Source: Synaphobranchus kaupii (lineage: Eukaryota > Chordata > Actinopteri > Anguilliformes > Synaphobranchidae). Taken from it: a stretch of DNA of 64,000 nt. Every line of letters begins with the position of its first letter. Position 1 is the stretch's first letter. Shown here piece after piece: positions 27,553-53,760 of the stretch. The translations under genes and the position numbers were made by a program. The stretch covers positions 15,636,005-15,700,004 of the forward strand of contig CM056380.1 of assembly GCA_029718625.1 (NCBI GenBank). Direction: 5' to 3'. A model generated the notes under the pieces. It made no database searches and was not told the DNA's origin. It saw only the letters and a program-made list of their open reading frames with translations.

Positions 27553-29305
27553 GGCTGTATCCCAAACCGCATACTTCCATGCTCCGCACTACCGTGCTCC
27601 CGAGTACGCACTGAAGGCTTGGGAGCTCGCACTCTGGAGCATGGAAGTACGGTAGCACGGAAAGTTTTGCTCAGTCGTGGGACGCACTTCATGGCGACAT
27701 CTGACCTATAACCTTTAACCTTTCCCGTAACTATCGGGGAAATGCCGACGAGTAAGTAGGCTAAACCTGAGAGGCATAACGTTCGCTGGCATTGTAGGCT
27801 ACTGTATCGGCTGTTAATGAAATATTCTGATATAACCAGCAATATCCGCAACAGTTGAATTATGCTTTTTGCTAGCATTCTTATTCCAGAAAAGTCAGTG
27901 GAAGGCAACGATGGCTAGGAAGACAGCCTGCATTTATTTATTCATCCCCCTTTATTGTAAATTATCGTTCTTGGTGTAAATGTCTGTTTGTGAATTGTAG
28001 AGAAATCTGTAGCAGCAGCGAACATTTTAAAACTTTACAACAAAGTATAAACATATCCTTTCTGTAATTATTTGTCAACTGTTTAAAACATTCATTGAAA
28101 TGATATGTTGTTCCATGAGCCGAGGCCATTTTTGTTATTTGACATTTAAAATTTGAATGACCACAATCTCTTCACATGCTAAGATGAAAAAACACAGGGC
28201 CAAGTTACATTAAATAATTTAGGAAAGTTTGGATAGCATTGCTTTGGAATAGAGCTAGTTTAATTAGTGTGAGCTACAATAGGCAATATTGTTAGTTGTA
28301 ACTTGGCCACATTTTGATATCAATACTTTTAAAGGCAGGCCTAGTTTTTGCAATTTCGAATTAAGGACTCACATTGCTTTGCAGGCTATGCGTGAGTAAC
28401 TTGGCTTTTTTTTTTACTTTGAAAACATATTTTTTGGTGAGATAATAACCATAACATAAGTAGCCTAATGTATTTAAATAAGTTTTTTTTTTAAACGTAC
28501 AAAAGAGTGTGTGTTTCTACACAGTAACAGCAACGTATTTTAGCCCTAAGTGCGATAATTGGTCGCTGTGGAAATGTGGACTGTACGGGACTTTGGCGAA
28601 ATGTAACAAGATAAACTCTTCATGGTTAATCTGAAAACAGCTGTAGCTCAATATACTGGTAAGTACTTGCTTTCCTAAACATATTTATACGAGAGATTTT
28701 GGAGAAAGAAAATGAGGTATCTTCTAAACCGAAAGTGCATCAGGTACAAACATGCTTTTACTATGTTTTTTCAAATATTATTGTTTCTATACGTGAACAT
28801 GATTTCCTTAGCGTGTATAAACGGTGCATTTTATGCATTTTACAGTCTGTGGCTGTGGCGAATCCGTTTAGAGCGCCTGCATGGTTTAATAAAAATATCG
28901 ATATTTGGCGCCAGTGTATCGATAACGTATCGCAAGAAGAAGTATGACGATATATTCCAGTATCGATATTCTGTGCCAGATGTTTTCAAACTTGTGAAAA
29001 TGTTCACATAACAATGTTGAAATTATACTTACATTTGTAGAAGGCATCGGGAGAGGCAGCGCCTTCCGTGCTGTCATCCACCATTACGATAGTGCATTTT
29101 TGGTCTTGACTTTTTTCTTGAAAGGAATGATGGGATTTTTTTCTGGTTGTAGCAAGCATACTTTAAATTTTGAACAAATGGAGCACGCATCCGGGTACTT
29201 TATCCGTGCTCCGTACTACTGCAGCTTTTGGACTCACACTCCAAGATGGATGCGTGCTCGCTATGCGTGCTCGGAGCATGGAAGTATGCGGTTTGGGATA
29301 CAGCC
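27553..29305. mobile_element. 1.75 kb TIR element with CAG target duplication (PIF/Harbinger-like?)
   Basis: Both ends read GGCTGTATCCCAAACCGC and continue ATACTTCCATGCTCCG: a perfect inverted repeat of about 34 bp. CAG flanks both ends (27550-27552 and 29306-29308). A 3 bp duplication suggests PIF/Harbinger, but the superfamily is inferred from that alone. No nuclease-like frame was seen; the 195-codon minus-strand frame at 27321-27908 crosses the element's boundary and is spurious. Confidence 0.75.
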
Positions 29306-29308
29306 CAG

Positions 29309-32300
29309 TTGTCACTCCTAGCTGTCATTTGCATTGCAATACGTTGATGGAAGTGGGCAGAATTTTCGACGTTTCAAGTGTGGGCGAGCAAACTGGTAGC
29401 TCAGAGGTATGACTGACTGTTAGTCATGCTACCTGCATTAAACGGACTGCATTCTAAAATGAGGTTTCCTTCAGTGCACTGGTTTGTACATTGCTACGAC
29501 CATCATTTAACGTTACAGGATAATTCCGTTTCTTTCCGACCTGGACCCTGTTTTACAGACCATTTCCACCATTCTGATTGGTAATATAGCCTAATAATTT
29601 GTCACAATTTTCTTTTTCTAACCCCGGGAACCGCTCCATTCTGTTTTACAATGGAGTCAATTGGAGCATATTTAGATAACGTTACAGGCTCAATTTACCT
29701 CAAATTAAACGTTATCGTTCAGTTTATATATAAACCTCTAATTTGGAAGTGAAAACGAGTGAGTTTTTTATTAAACCGAAATAAAAATACATTGTTAAAC
29801 TTGCAGAATTGACCTAACGCTATCGGACTTCCCTATGCTGCACGCACTAAAATGTAGTGTGTGGTTCACTTTATAAGCTAACATCCAAATCGAAAGCATG
29901 TTGCAATGCTGATTATTCATCAGACTATTAGGAGGATATTGAGTCTCTTCACTTTGATGACCACCCAGATTTATTTGTCCTCATACTTCTGGTAGTATGA
30001 AAGTAGGGAAATTATTTCCACACACACAATTCACCACTGCTCGTGCTTTTATTGGTTGATGTTTGGTCAAAGGTCTTTATCAAAACATTTACAGTAAATG
30101 CCTGACTACTAGGCTATTGGTTGTAGTAAAATAATTTATAGGTTTGCAGTAACATGTCCAAAATCTCTGGTTGTACCTGTTACCAAGCAGTAATTGGAGA
30201 TACATTTCAAGTAGGCTATAAATAGTTACTGTTGTATTAAAGCTCTAAGCTCTGTAAAAACAAAGGTTGGGGCCTTTTTTGCAGTGGCAATGCAATTCCA
30301 TTACTTTCTAAATTACATTTTATTTGACTTTTAAGGACCTGGCTTGTATTACATTTTATTTGTTTCTGAACTAATGGTAGAATTAAGTTGTACCCCCCCC
30401 CCCCTAAAAGTCACCAAAACGAACCATTTTAGAGTGATTACACCAAAAATTGTCTTCCGGAGTCCAACAATTAAACCTCGTCCTGCCTCGTCAGTTTTGA
30501 AACCCACCAGCCGCCGCTGCCAAGCCATTTTCCAATTTGATACACGTGTCTTGTCGATTTGTCCTACCTCGTCGAAATAGCCAAGGCCTACCGGTAGCGT
30601 CATGCTGTTATCTATCGATCTTTGCTACCCTTTTGGAAGGTACGAGCTCAATTAAATTGTGATACTTTAGTAGGCTAGAAGAAAAGTTTAATTAACATTA
30701 CAAATGGAATAAAAGTTTGAGGAAAGCACAGTAATGATGGAAAACACAGCAGGCCTCAATAGCTAATCTGAAATAATGCAGTATCGTGGAGGTAATTAAG
30801 AAACTAACAGATGGGTTTCACTCAAAATGTTATTTCACAATCTTGCAAAAACAAGGCAAGTTTCTGAATAACCGACTATGAGAGGTAGGCCTAATATTTC
30901 CCTCTCATGTTGTTGCATTCCTAACATTCAAAAAAGATATTGAGCAGTAGCCTATGTGTAAAAACACATACCTTCAGTAATCTGCATAGGCTATTGCAAA
31001 TCTGTGTGTAACATATGAATTATGTAACATGCAGGCTGCAACACGGCTTGGGTTTGTTGAAGCTCAGTGACTCTCTCTTTCTCAGTTCCTGATATCCTAC
31101 TGTGACCCAGTAGAACAAGAAGTATTTTAATTTTTTTTGACATAGTAAAAGGGTGTTAGATGACAAAAACATGCAGTGAAAATATTTTCAAAAATATGAC
31201 TTATTTTATTTTTATTGAATGTTTATTGAATTTATTGAATTATTTTAGTGTAGGTTTCAGCAGAGTAGAATATATTAAGACCAGACACTTATGTCCCATG
31301 TCCCCTACAGAGGATACAATGAATTGTCAGGTTAAAGGAGGATAGAGTGGACAAATTTGGGATGAGGGATTAACATTAGTCACCCTAGTTAGTCCATTAT
31401 GCTGGAAACTAGAGGGCCATTTGAGACACATCCCCAGTCTTGGCCTTGTTTATAATGCACAGAGCACATTGCTTCATGCTCTAATGAATGTTCCCTAAAA
31501 GATCAATGAAAGTTCTCTAAAATAAGTTAGTGTCTCTAAGTGGATCAATTACTATAGCGTTGTTACATGTGTCGGTCAGCCAAGCACACTCATCTAAAAT
31601 AAAAAAAGGAATCTACCAGAACATAAATTTGTGACTCACACGCATTATTACGCTTGGAACAGTAACAGGGATGACTCTATACTTGGCTTTGAAGGACAAT
31701 TTGACAATTTGAAGTGCAATGCCAGGATTAATTAAGCTTGCACATGCCCAAAAATATGTTTATCGTTTAAGAGCAGTACATGGAGCCGTGCCGATTGTAA
31801 GTAGGGGGGAAAACACGGCGGTGCAGTTTAAAGAAAATCACATATGGATGAATGCACAGGCTCGTACACTTAACGTTTTCCAGCTCAGAAAACATCACCA
31901 GGCATCCGTTTTACTGCACGGGACCATGTACCCAGGACCAGATCCGTTTAAACCGAAGGAAGGAAACGCATCCCAAAGAAAGGAAGAGAAGAAATACTTG
32001 AGAGGGGAAACCACAGCTTGGGGCTGAGGTAGAAACCCTCGGGCCCCAAACGAAGGGGCGAGAGAGTATTTGACAGAACTAAGTGAGTGGGACTCTCCCC
32101 ACTAAGGGGAATGGCACAGGCCATGAGCGAATGTGATCCCTGTTCCCTGCCTTGTCCACTCACACCCGTTTACTATGTGCCCTCTCCCCTCACTTTGCAA
32201 GCAGTGTGCGAAAGAAATCCTGCAAAACCCTTTCCAAACTAGTGAGAAAGTAGTTCATAATATGTCCTGCTCTTGTACCATAGACATGCATATATGCATA

Positions 32301-33182
32301 TATCTCTTGTACTACAAGTTGTAGTTCTTACTTCCGGTTTACTTCCTGAAATTGTTGGATTGGGGTTTCACCTGGGGATTCTAAGTGCCCCCATTTGTGA
32401 GGAAAAGTCGCCCGCTCAAAAACCTTTTGACAAAGTTGACTCAAATATGCGCCCTCAAAAGGGTGAAGGGATCATATTCGGTCATGGCCACGGAGAGTGA
32501 GATGGAAACCCCCTGTCCCTGTCAAATGTGGTGACAAGTCTGCTAGCAGAACCCTCAAGCAGAACTTTAGCTCCGCTGTAAACAACCCAGTTCTATCACC
32601 TCAACACCCCAGGATCCAAACCAAGATCCAGAGAGATCCCAGCCTGGATTCAATCAACATTGGTCCATTGATTTACAAATACATGCAGGTGTTAGGCCTT
32701 CCATTTCACAAAAAGAGCTGGGCCAGTCAGCTGCGGCAGCTGCTGCTTAACTCTGCAAACTGTTTGTGAAGGGAAAAAAATGCAACACGTACACTGAATT
32801 GCAAGTAATGTTCCGGACAAAGCTTGGCTGAACCCAGGCCTTTTTCTCACTATAACAGGGCCTTGCAAGTAATTTTGCTAGGTACTACTACATTGCGTTT
32901 AAATAAAAAAACTAAAACAAAAAATAGCACTTGTTGATTAATTATCTATACTTGTGTGCAAAGGTACTTTCACATTGTATTAAATTCTCCTGCACAAATT
33001 GAACATACTAAACTCTTTAATAAGTAGAGCTGTCACATATACCTGACAAAGACCTTTGCTGGTCAAAATGTTGCCAACACCATTAAACTTGTTTATGAGC
33101 TTTTAAAACAACATGCAGTTATCTCTTTTTCTTCAGCGCTCCACTTCAGAGGCCCAGCACCAATTATTCCAAATCTGCAGAC
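29309..33182. other. Intergenic, no gene recognised
   Basis: 3.9 kb of AT-rich unique-looking sequence with a C run at about 30393. The short open frames show no domain, signal peptide or membrane segment. Confidence 0.5.
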
Positions 33183-33576
33183 ACATTACATTTCAGCATT
33201 TAGCAAATTATCTCAAGCAACTTACACAACTTACATACTATTTATCAGAGGTGGAAATCCAGGGGACATAAAGTAAAAGTCCTCCCCAGTATTTTGCTCC
33301 AATCACCTGGATTTGCTAATTAACATAATTATTCAGCGAGGAGGTAGAATTAGTGAAATCAGCTGGCTGAGTCTGTGGGTGGAAGAAACACATGGTAGGA
33401 CTTTTACTTTATGTCCCCTGGATTTGCACCTCTGCTATTTATACAGCTTTATATCTGCTGAAGCAATTTGGGCTAAGTATCATGATCAAGAGTACAACAG
33501 CAGTGCCACAGCTGGGAATCGAACCCACAGCTTTTGAGTCACAAGCCCAGTTACCCAACCATTACACTACACTGCC
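33183..33576 (-). mobile_element. tRNA-derived SINE interrupted by a hAT MITE
   Basis: On the minus strand the head has an A box (TGTAATGGTTGGGTAACTGG) and a B box (GGGTTCGATTCCC) near 33576-33505. The 3' tail is at the low-coordinate end (plus strand ACATTACATTTCAGCATTTA, then GCAACTTACACAACTTACA). The body is split by the MITE at 33246-33434; excising it and one duplication restores a continuous SINE. Different family from 19071-19450. Confidence 0.85.
33246..33434. mobile_element. 189 bp hAT MITE with perfect 8 bp target duplication
   Basis: Left terminus CAGAGGTGGAAATCCAGGGG (continuing ACATAAAGTAAAAGTCCT); the right end inverted is CAGAGGTGCAAATCCAGGGG with the same continuation, so the arms are about 38 bp with one difference. 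CTATTTAT flanks both sides (33238-33245 and 33435-33442). CAG termini plus an 8 bp duplication indicate hAT. Confidence 0.93.
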
Positions 33577-36216
33577 TTTTCCTGAAGTTCCTGTGCTTTT
33601 CCCCTTTGAGTTTAGTCTGAACCCTTTAAGGTGTAAGATCACAAACATATGATTAGAATGTCTGTAACGGAACATACCAATGCTGATGTAGCAGTCGCTA
33701 CTGGTAACCGAATGCAATGGACTTAGAACACAAACTTAGAATTTTGAAGAAAACATTCCAAAAAAAAACAAAACTACTCTTCAAAGGGAGTTAATATCAG
33801 ATTTTAGCGTTCATCATCTTGGGGAGGAATATCATCAACTCAATTCAGGTCCAGCCTGTCAGAGTGCAGGGCATTCTGTGTGTGGCGGACTTCAGAGGGA
33901 GGAGTTGTGAACGTCCGCTTGAGAACACATTCATCATCTGAGGAGAAAGCAGTAAGGCTGCGGTTAATTCCCTTGGCTGGGGACTTCCGACTGTATCTCA
34001 GGGAGCGAACTGCATTACCCCCCAACCACCCCAATACCCCACACATGCTCAAAAATAATGTGACCAGATATAAAACAATGACACAACAGAGGTCAATTTG
34101 GGGCTTTATTAACTTAATTTATTAAGATGCTACATAGTCCAACAAGGTTGGCTTTTTATACCATAGACTACTTTACTAGGAATATTCATTTCTTAGATAG
34201 ACTGTTATTTATTTATATACATACAAAACAGTTGCCCGACTGCCGTGGTTACATCAAGGTAAGGGTCTGAAGCTCCAGTGTAGGTCTGTTTGAGTCGACA
34301 GCCCAGTCCAACAATCCCGCAATCCCACAACCCCCTTCAGCATTCAGCAGCAAGTCTCTCTTCACCTCATGTAGACAGGTTGCATTCCTGACCCACCCCC
34401 CACCCCCCCACACACAATATTTGCAGGTTTTCAATTACACGCAACAGTGAGATTAAATAATAACTGGTGTGCATGGTATTTCAGATATCCCCCTTTAGTA
34501 AAAAAAAAAAAAAACAACTAAAAAACTAACAACAAAAAACAAACAAAAACCAAAACAAAGAGAAATTACAAATCTAGTCATGAAATGGTCCCTGTTTAGA
34601 GGAGTAGTATATTTTGAGGGTTAGGCTCATGACTCAAGCACTGAAAAGCCGGCGCTATTTGAACATGGCTGAATAGTACAAGTAATCCTGATTCATACAG
34701 AGAACATTAAACGGTTATAAAGTGAAGAACAATACTGGTTTTACTGATGAATCCAATCCAGAGTCCCAGAACTAGGTGCATGGTGAAGCGGTTGTACAAG
34801 TTAAAACCACAAGCAGAGCTGGAGGTGACTGTTCTCTGAGCCGTGTTGCAAAATGGATGGTATGCGTTATGTTATTTTTCCTCCTGATATTTCATTAGGA
34901 AACTATGACACAGGAGGTAAACCACTGGCATTCACTGGCCTGAAAATAAGGGGAAATGGCTGCACGTCTAAGATGAACTGCAATTATTCTTTTTTTTTTT
35001 CCTGAAGAACACACGCAAAGCTGCATTCCAGACAGTCCTTACAGTGCTCTTAAACAGCAGTATAGCACATGTTACCGAGATAACAACCCCCACCCTGAAA
35101 AGAGATTTTGCATGCAACCCTGGAACAATAAAACCTAAATATGTCCAATCTTCTCCCTCACAGAATAACTTACAAAATATAGGTCGCAAGGCAAGGTGTA
35201 TTTCTGGGAACAGACTGTTTGCTTAAACTGTTCAACTGGAACTCTAGTAGCTGTGCAGAATGTAGCCATTTAAAGATACATTGTCATTTTTGTTTGCAAA
35301 GTTCTAAAAACAAAACGGAATAATTAAATAAAATAAAAAAAATACATAGCAATAATGTAACTGTTCTGTGAAATCCTAAAAGGGAAGCACTAAAATTAAA
35401 GTCACAAAAATAAGTTCTGAGCATAAAATTACCCCTCCCCCCTTTCCTAAGCAACTACTACCACCTCAGATAAGAACGTTGCTAGGGAAACAAAACCCCA
35501 TAAAAAATAACGTGATGCATGGCAGCATTGAAGACTGTTGCTTACATTTAGAGAAACCCTACCCACACAAGCCCTCTGATTGGTAGATTCAGTCACCCCT
35601 ACAAGATCCCCCTACCCCACAACACCACGCCCCCAACCTGCATTTAAATGATTCTTATGATGATTCAACCTTTATTATACTTTTTTTTTTTAAGGACACC
35701 AGCTGAAAAAAGTAGTGTAAAGACACAATCGCCCTGTAGAGCTGCGATGGATTCTTAAGAGACCGCACACTGCTTCTGGCGGCCTGGCTTAAAAAACAAC
35801 AACAGGTTAAAGCAACATTCACTGAAAGTTAGGATCAGTCGCATTAAATCTCTGCTGTCAGAAACGTCTTACAATGACTGCATTGATAGATTACATTTTT
35901 CTTTTTTATACAAGTTGACTCCCGTGTGTTTACATGTCTGTGCAAGTTAGGGAGGAAGGGGCAGAACGACTATGTAATAATTAAGAAGCAAGACCCGTGA
36001 CTTTTTTTTTCCTTTTTCATTATAACTTCATTATATAATGGATTTTTCTTCTAATTTATTTTACATCATTTAACGTTTCAAAAACTACCCCAGTGATATG
36101 GCATTCTGTTCAAAATTTCCAAATCCGTTTTATGTTTTTTTATAATTTTTTTTTGTTTTGTTTTGTTTTTGTTTTGTTTCGTTTCATCCACAAAGCATGC
36201 GGGCCGATTCCGTTTT
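33577..36216 (-). other. Region downstream of vapb, probably including its 3' UTR
   Basis: Vertebrate VAPB transcripts have long 3' UTRs, so much of this AT-rich stretch may be transcribed on the minus strand; the end cannot be placed. AATAAA signals on the minus strand lie at 36060-36055, 35675-35670, about 34213-34207 and about 34110-34105. No other gene was seen. Confidence 0.45.
36055..36060 (-). terminator. vapb: Candidate vapb polyadenylation signal (proximal)
   Basis: AATAAA on the minus strand about 160 nt after the vapb stop. Other signals lie further downstream, so alternative sites are likely. Position is the only evidence. Confidence 0.3.
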
Positions 36217-50037
<13,821 letters not shown>

Positions 50038-50499
50038 CTGAGAAAGAAACAGGGAGGGTGGGTTAACCGTAACATTTTTTTTTTGGAAAACAGGAAATGG
50101 AACGCTTCCAAAATCGTGGGGGGGAAATCTTTGATGAAAAATGTCTGTCGAAATTACAGCCCACGTTACGACTGCTGTGTGGAGCCCACGCAAACCGCTG
50201 TGAATAGCTAATTAAACGAACCGGGTGTTACTAGATCAGCACACCTAGAACCATGAAAACGATGTCCGGTTTTAGCCTCACCACCATATCGCGACACTTG
50301 GAAAGAGGTGGTGAGCTTCGGGAGGTGTGGTAACAATAGCCACTCAAATTGCATAATGACAACAATCTGCAGCAGGAACCACCCGTGCTCTAGCGCCAAG
50401 AAGCAATACTAGGGTCAGATGTTCCCACGAATAAAAAGCTAGAAGAAAGTAAAAAGCCGTTTTGGGGGAGATAACAGTCTACTGATCCTATGGAGAAGA
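50038..50499 (-). other. vapb intron 1, start of the part visible
   Basis: Polypyrimidine tract and acceptor side of intron 1; no other feature. Confidence 0.6.
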
Positions 50500-51097
50500 T
50501 ATTGGAGACGACCATAGCAGAAACTCCATCCAATCGCACTGCGTTCGGAAATCACCTTGCACAACTTCAGTGTGTGCATCCGTTTGATCATTCAAAACTC
50601 AAATTCAAACTACGGTTTAGAATTTTATCAATTCATCAACTCATCAAATTCAAAACTCTGGTGTTGGCATACAAGGCTGCTAAAGGAACTGCACCCCTAT
50701 AACTTCAGGCCTTGGTCAAGCCCGAACACCCCAACCCATGCATCCCACCAGGCACCTAGCTCTCTCCTCCCTGCGACAACCTGGTCATCGCTCCTCCCGG
50801 CCTCAAACTCTTCTCCCTACAGGCCCCCCCAATGGTGGATATGACCTGCCCATCTCAATCAGGACAGCGGAGTCCCTCCCTATCTTCTGATGTGACCCTG
50901 ATTCCCATTGCCCTCTTCCACATAAAACTCCTTCCCTTCCACATGTTAATTCTTGTGACGAAGGATTACCTATCGCGGGTGTGTTATGGCCCGACCATTA
51001 CACTCTCATTAACTTACTTGGAATGTTGGTGATTTATGAATCTAGGCCTTTTCTTTGTGCAGAAAGCTAAGAGCGTCAGCTAAAATGTAAATGTAAA
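50500..51097 (+). pseudogene. LINE reverse-transcriptase C-terminal relic with retroposon tail
   Basis: One frame reads FRILSIHQLIKFKTLVLAYK then AAKGTAP, and other frames continue with words typical of the region after the reverse transcriptase in L2/CR1-type LINEs. Frames change several times, so it is decayed and 5'-truncated. It ends in AAGCTAAGAGCGTCAGCTAA then AATGTAAATGTAAAATG, the same tail type as the SINE at 33183. The LINE clade is inferred, not proven. Confidence 0.6.
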
Positions 51098-53279
51098 ATG
51101 ATAAAACGCTGCAGGGGTATTAGCGGATTAAAACCGTGAACTTGCACAGATAATTGTACAGAAATAACGCGCCCATCTCATGGGGTGTCCCAGTCACACG
51201 GCAAATTGTACTTCCATCATCCAGAGAATAACAGCTGTTACTAGCATTCATAGTGTCGGCATCTACACCAGGCCCACAGAAGTGTCTGATCACTCAGGAC
51301 ACAGAGTCCCGGCCTCCCGTTGATAATGAAGTTTACCGAGCTTCCACCCATTTTAAAACAAACTCACAATACACTTTATTGGATGATGTGGTCATGTTTG
51401 GGACTTAATTCAACCAATTATAATTTGCAGTTGTTGCATTAATGCAGAGTCGTGGATTATACACGCAGAGGATTCTATTCATATGGAGGAAAAAATTAAT
51501 CCTGGAATGAGATGTTTTTACCCGAGAAGAAATCATGCATCGAACAGTGGATTCTGCCTCTTCTAACCTGCTGGCCGATATACGTTTGTACATACAGCAA
51601 ACAAAATGGCAACAAGACCTTCTATCTCAGCCATTATTAAAATACATTATTTGGTGCAGTGTACACATTTAAGTAAAGTCAAGCCATTACTGCTTTGCAA
51701 GAGCCAAAGATGATAAGGGTGGATTAAATTGTCATATTTTCTGTTTGCCAGTCAGTAAACTAACTGGAAGTAAAGCCTGACTTTAATTTTAGGCCTCTTT
51801 GGATACTAGACGTTGACATATTGTTTGTGTTGTGGTAAACTAATCTGGTGTGGATTTGAAGAGGAAAGAGATTTGCATTAAAAGAGAATACAACATTTGT
51901 TAAATTTATTACATTCGTGCATTTAGTAAAAACAACACTGACTCCCCCCCCCCCCCCCCAAAAAAAAAAAAAAGACTTAAATTCACAGTACAAAAAAAAT
52001 GAATTTTCAGGTTTTGTATAGACACTGCCTACATTTAAAGCCATTAAATTATTAAATTATCTCCCAACTTAATATCTTTACTTTGCATGTGTTTTTGACA
52101 GGATTTTTCATTACCTCGTTATATCGTTTTAGTTTTTTAAACGATGCAAAAAAGTAATTGTTGTTCATCTGTACCTACACAAACAAATGGAGGTCAAAAT
52201 GAGTTTGTGAACAGTGCACACCGACAATGAACGGCAAAGCTAGATGTGTGGTATAAGACAAAGCCAATAGGTTTTGTCTTCTTCCTTTACGTTTCACATT
52301 GCTGACCTTAATTAATTGCATTAATAGCATTAAATACTCAAATACTAGTTTGGTAAATTAATGCTTTACCTTTCCACACATCGTGCTTCTAATTTGCATA
52401 AACAATACACTAGCTGGGAGCATCTTAACTAATGCAGTATTTATTATTTCTTGCAGTATTATAATACCAGCAGTTATGCTCATAAATATAATGTTGTAGC
52501 AAAACACAGGGAACTTTTAAATCTACTATATTTTTTCACGTTCTGTTATCAAGCCATCAAGATGCAGGCTACACGTAATGAAGAAAAACCTGGCCTAATA
52601 TTAATTTATTTTCTAAGGTAGGCTACCAACTGATAGTTTGTGTAAAATTAATTTTTAAATAATGTCTGAGAAAGAACAATTTCAGTTGATCCCCAGATTC
52701 TCCTTACTGGTACTGGTTTCTGTATGCCTTTAAATTAGACTGTACTAACTATAGTTCCATTCATAGGGACCTTTAGTGTTAGGTAGGTAGGTAGATCTCC
52801 TATATTAAGAAGTCAAATGTGTTTCTATAACATTGAGGTCTTCAGGTGCATGCATGCATAACCACATTAAGTTTCTACTCTTTCACTTAACAAGCAGGGG
52901 TTTTGAGGGGGGGGGGGGGGGGTGGTCGAATCACTGAACACAGAATTAAAATAGCTGTGTGTCAATAAGGATTTAGGCAAATCAACAATAGGATGAATCG
53001 ACAAACATCAATATGTTATAGAATTAAAACCAAAATGATGAGCGGTTTTATGCTTTTTATTTTCCAAAAGTAATACCTATCACTTATATCAACAAAATGC
53101 ATATTTTTTAAATGTATTGGGTTTTCACACTTAATTGTCTTAACTGCCTGATTAACTGTCGTCCGGGGCTAGTTTCCAACATATTTCACACTACCTTACT
53201 TTAACCCGGGGCTAACCAGTAGTTTTGGATAATCTCTTAGCCGGTTTGTGAGCTCACACCAAGTTGATATTCATCTCAG
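51098..53279. other. vapb intron 1 or upstream, no gene recognised
   Basis: AT-rich. A C run followed by an A run at 51945-51973 and a G run at 52907-52922. The short frames show no domain. Confidence 0.5.
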
Positions 53280-53760
53280 GGTGCTTTCACACCTGTCGTG
53301 CTTGGTACGGTTTACATTACATTACATTACATTCATTTAGCAGACGCTTTTATCCAAAACGACGTACAATAAGTGCATACAGAGACGTCATCAAGATCAC
53401 TACAGAACAGACAAGACAAAGCACATCTTTCCCATAATGTAGCAGCTATCCCTAGTAATGAACGTTGACTGTAGTTCACAGTAAGCTGTGGGTAAATCAG
53501 CAATACTACACTTCTATTCTAAATACTATTATAAACTATAATAAACAGACAGGAAAACACAGGGAACTAGTAAACACAGGTTTAATCGTACCCTGGAGCG
53601 TTTACCTCTTTAGTTCGGTACATTTGGGCAGGTGAGAACATGCGCAATCGAACTCGGGTGCGCACCAAACAACCCATCTCGGATCACCTGCGAGAGGTGG
53701 TCTCGGGCCGCTTCCAAGTGAGCCCTGGAGCGGTTCCATTGAAGTGAGAACACAATTCGA
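53280..53760. mobile_element. MITE-like repeat (GGTGCTTTCACACCTG end) split by a retroposon
   Basis: GGTGCTTTCACACCTGTCGT starts a repeat broken after GGTACGGTTTA and resuming at about 53580 with TTTAATCGTACCCTGGAGCG, then GGTTCCATTGAAGTGAGAAC. Its right terminus was not found. The insert is described separately. Confidence 0.5.
53314..53574 (-). mobile_element. Truncated retroposon, tail first
   Basis: The plus strand begins with (ATTAC)n then ATTCATTTAGCAGACGCTTT then TATCCAAAACGACGTACAAT, the fish retroposon tail in reverse, so the insert lies on the minus strand. GGTTTA lies on both sides (about 53308-53313 and 53579-53584), a plausible 6 bp duplication. Confidence 0.6.

Noticed and set aside
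27321..27908. 195-codon minus-strand frame
   Set aside because: It crosses the end of the TIR element and a second repeat, with no domain.
33500..33576. Functional tRNA gene on the minus strand
   Set aside because: It has A and B boxes, but is fused to a SINE body and lacks a clean cloverleaf end, so it is a SINE head.
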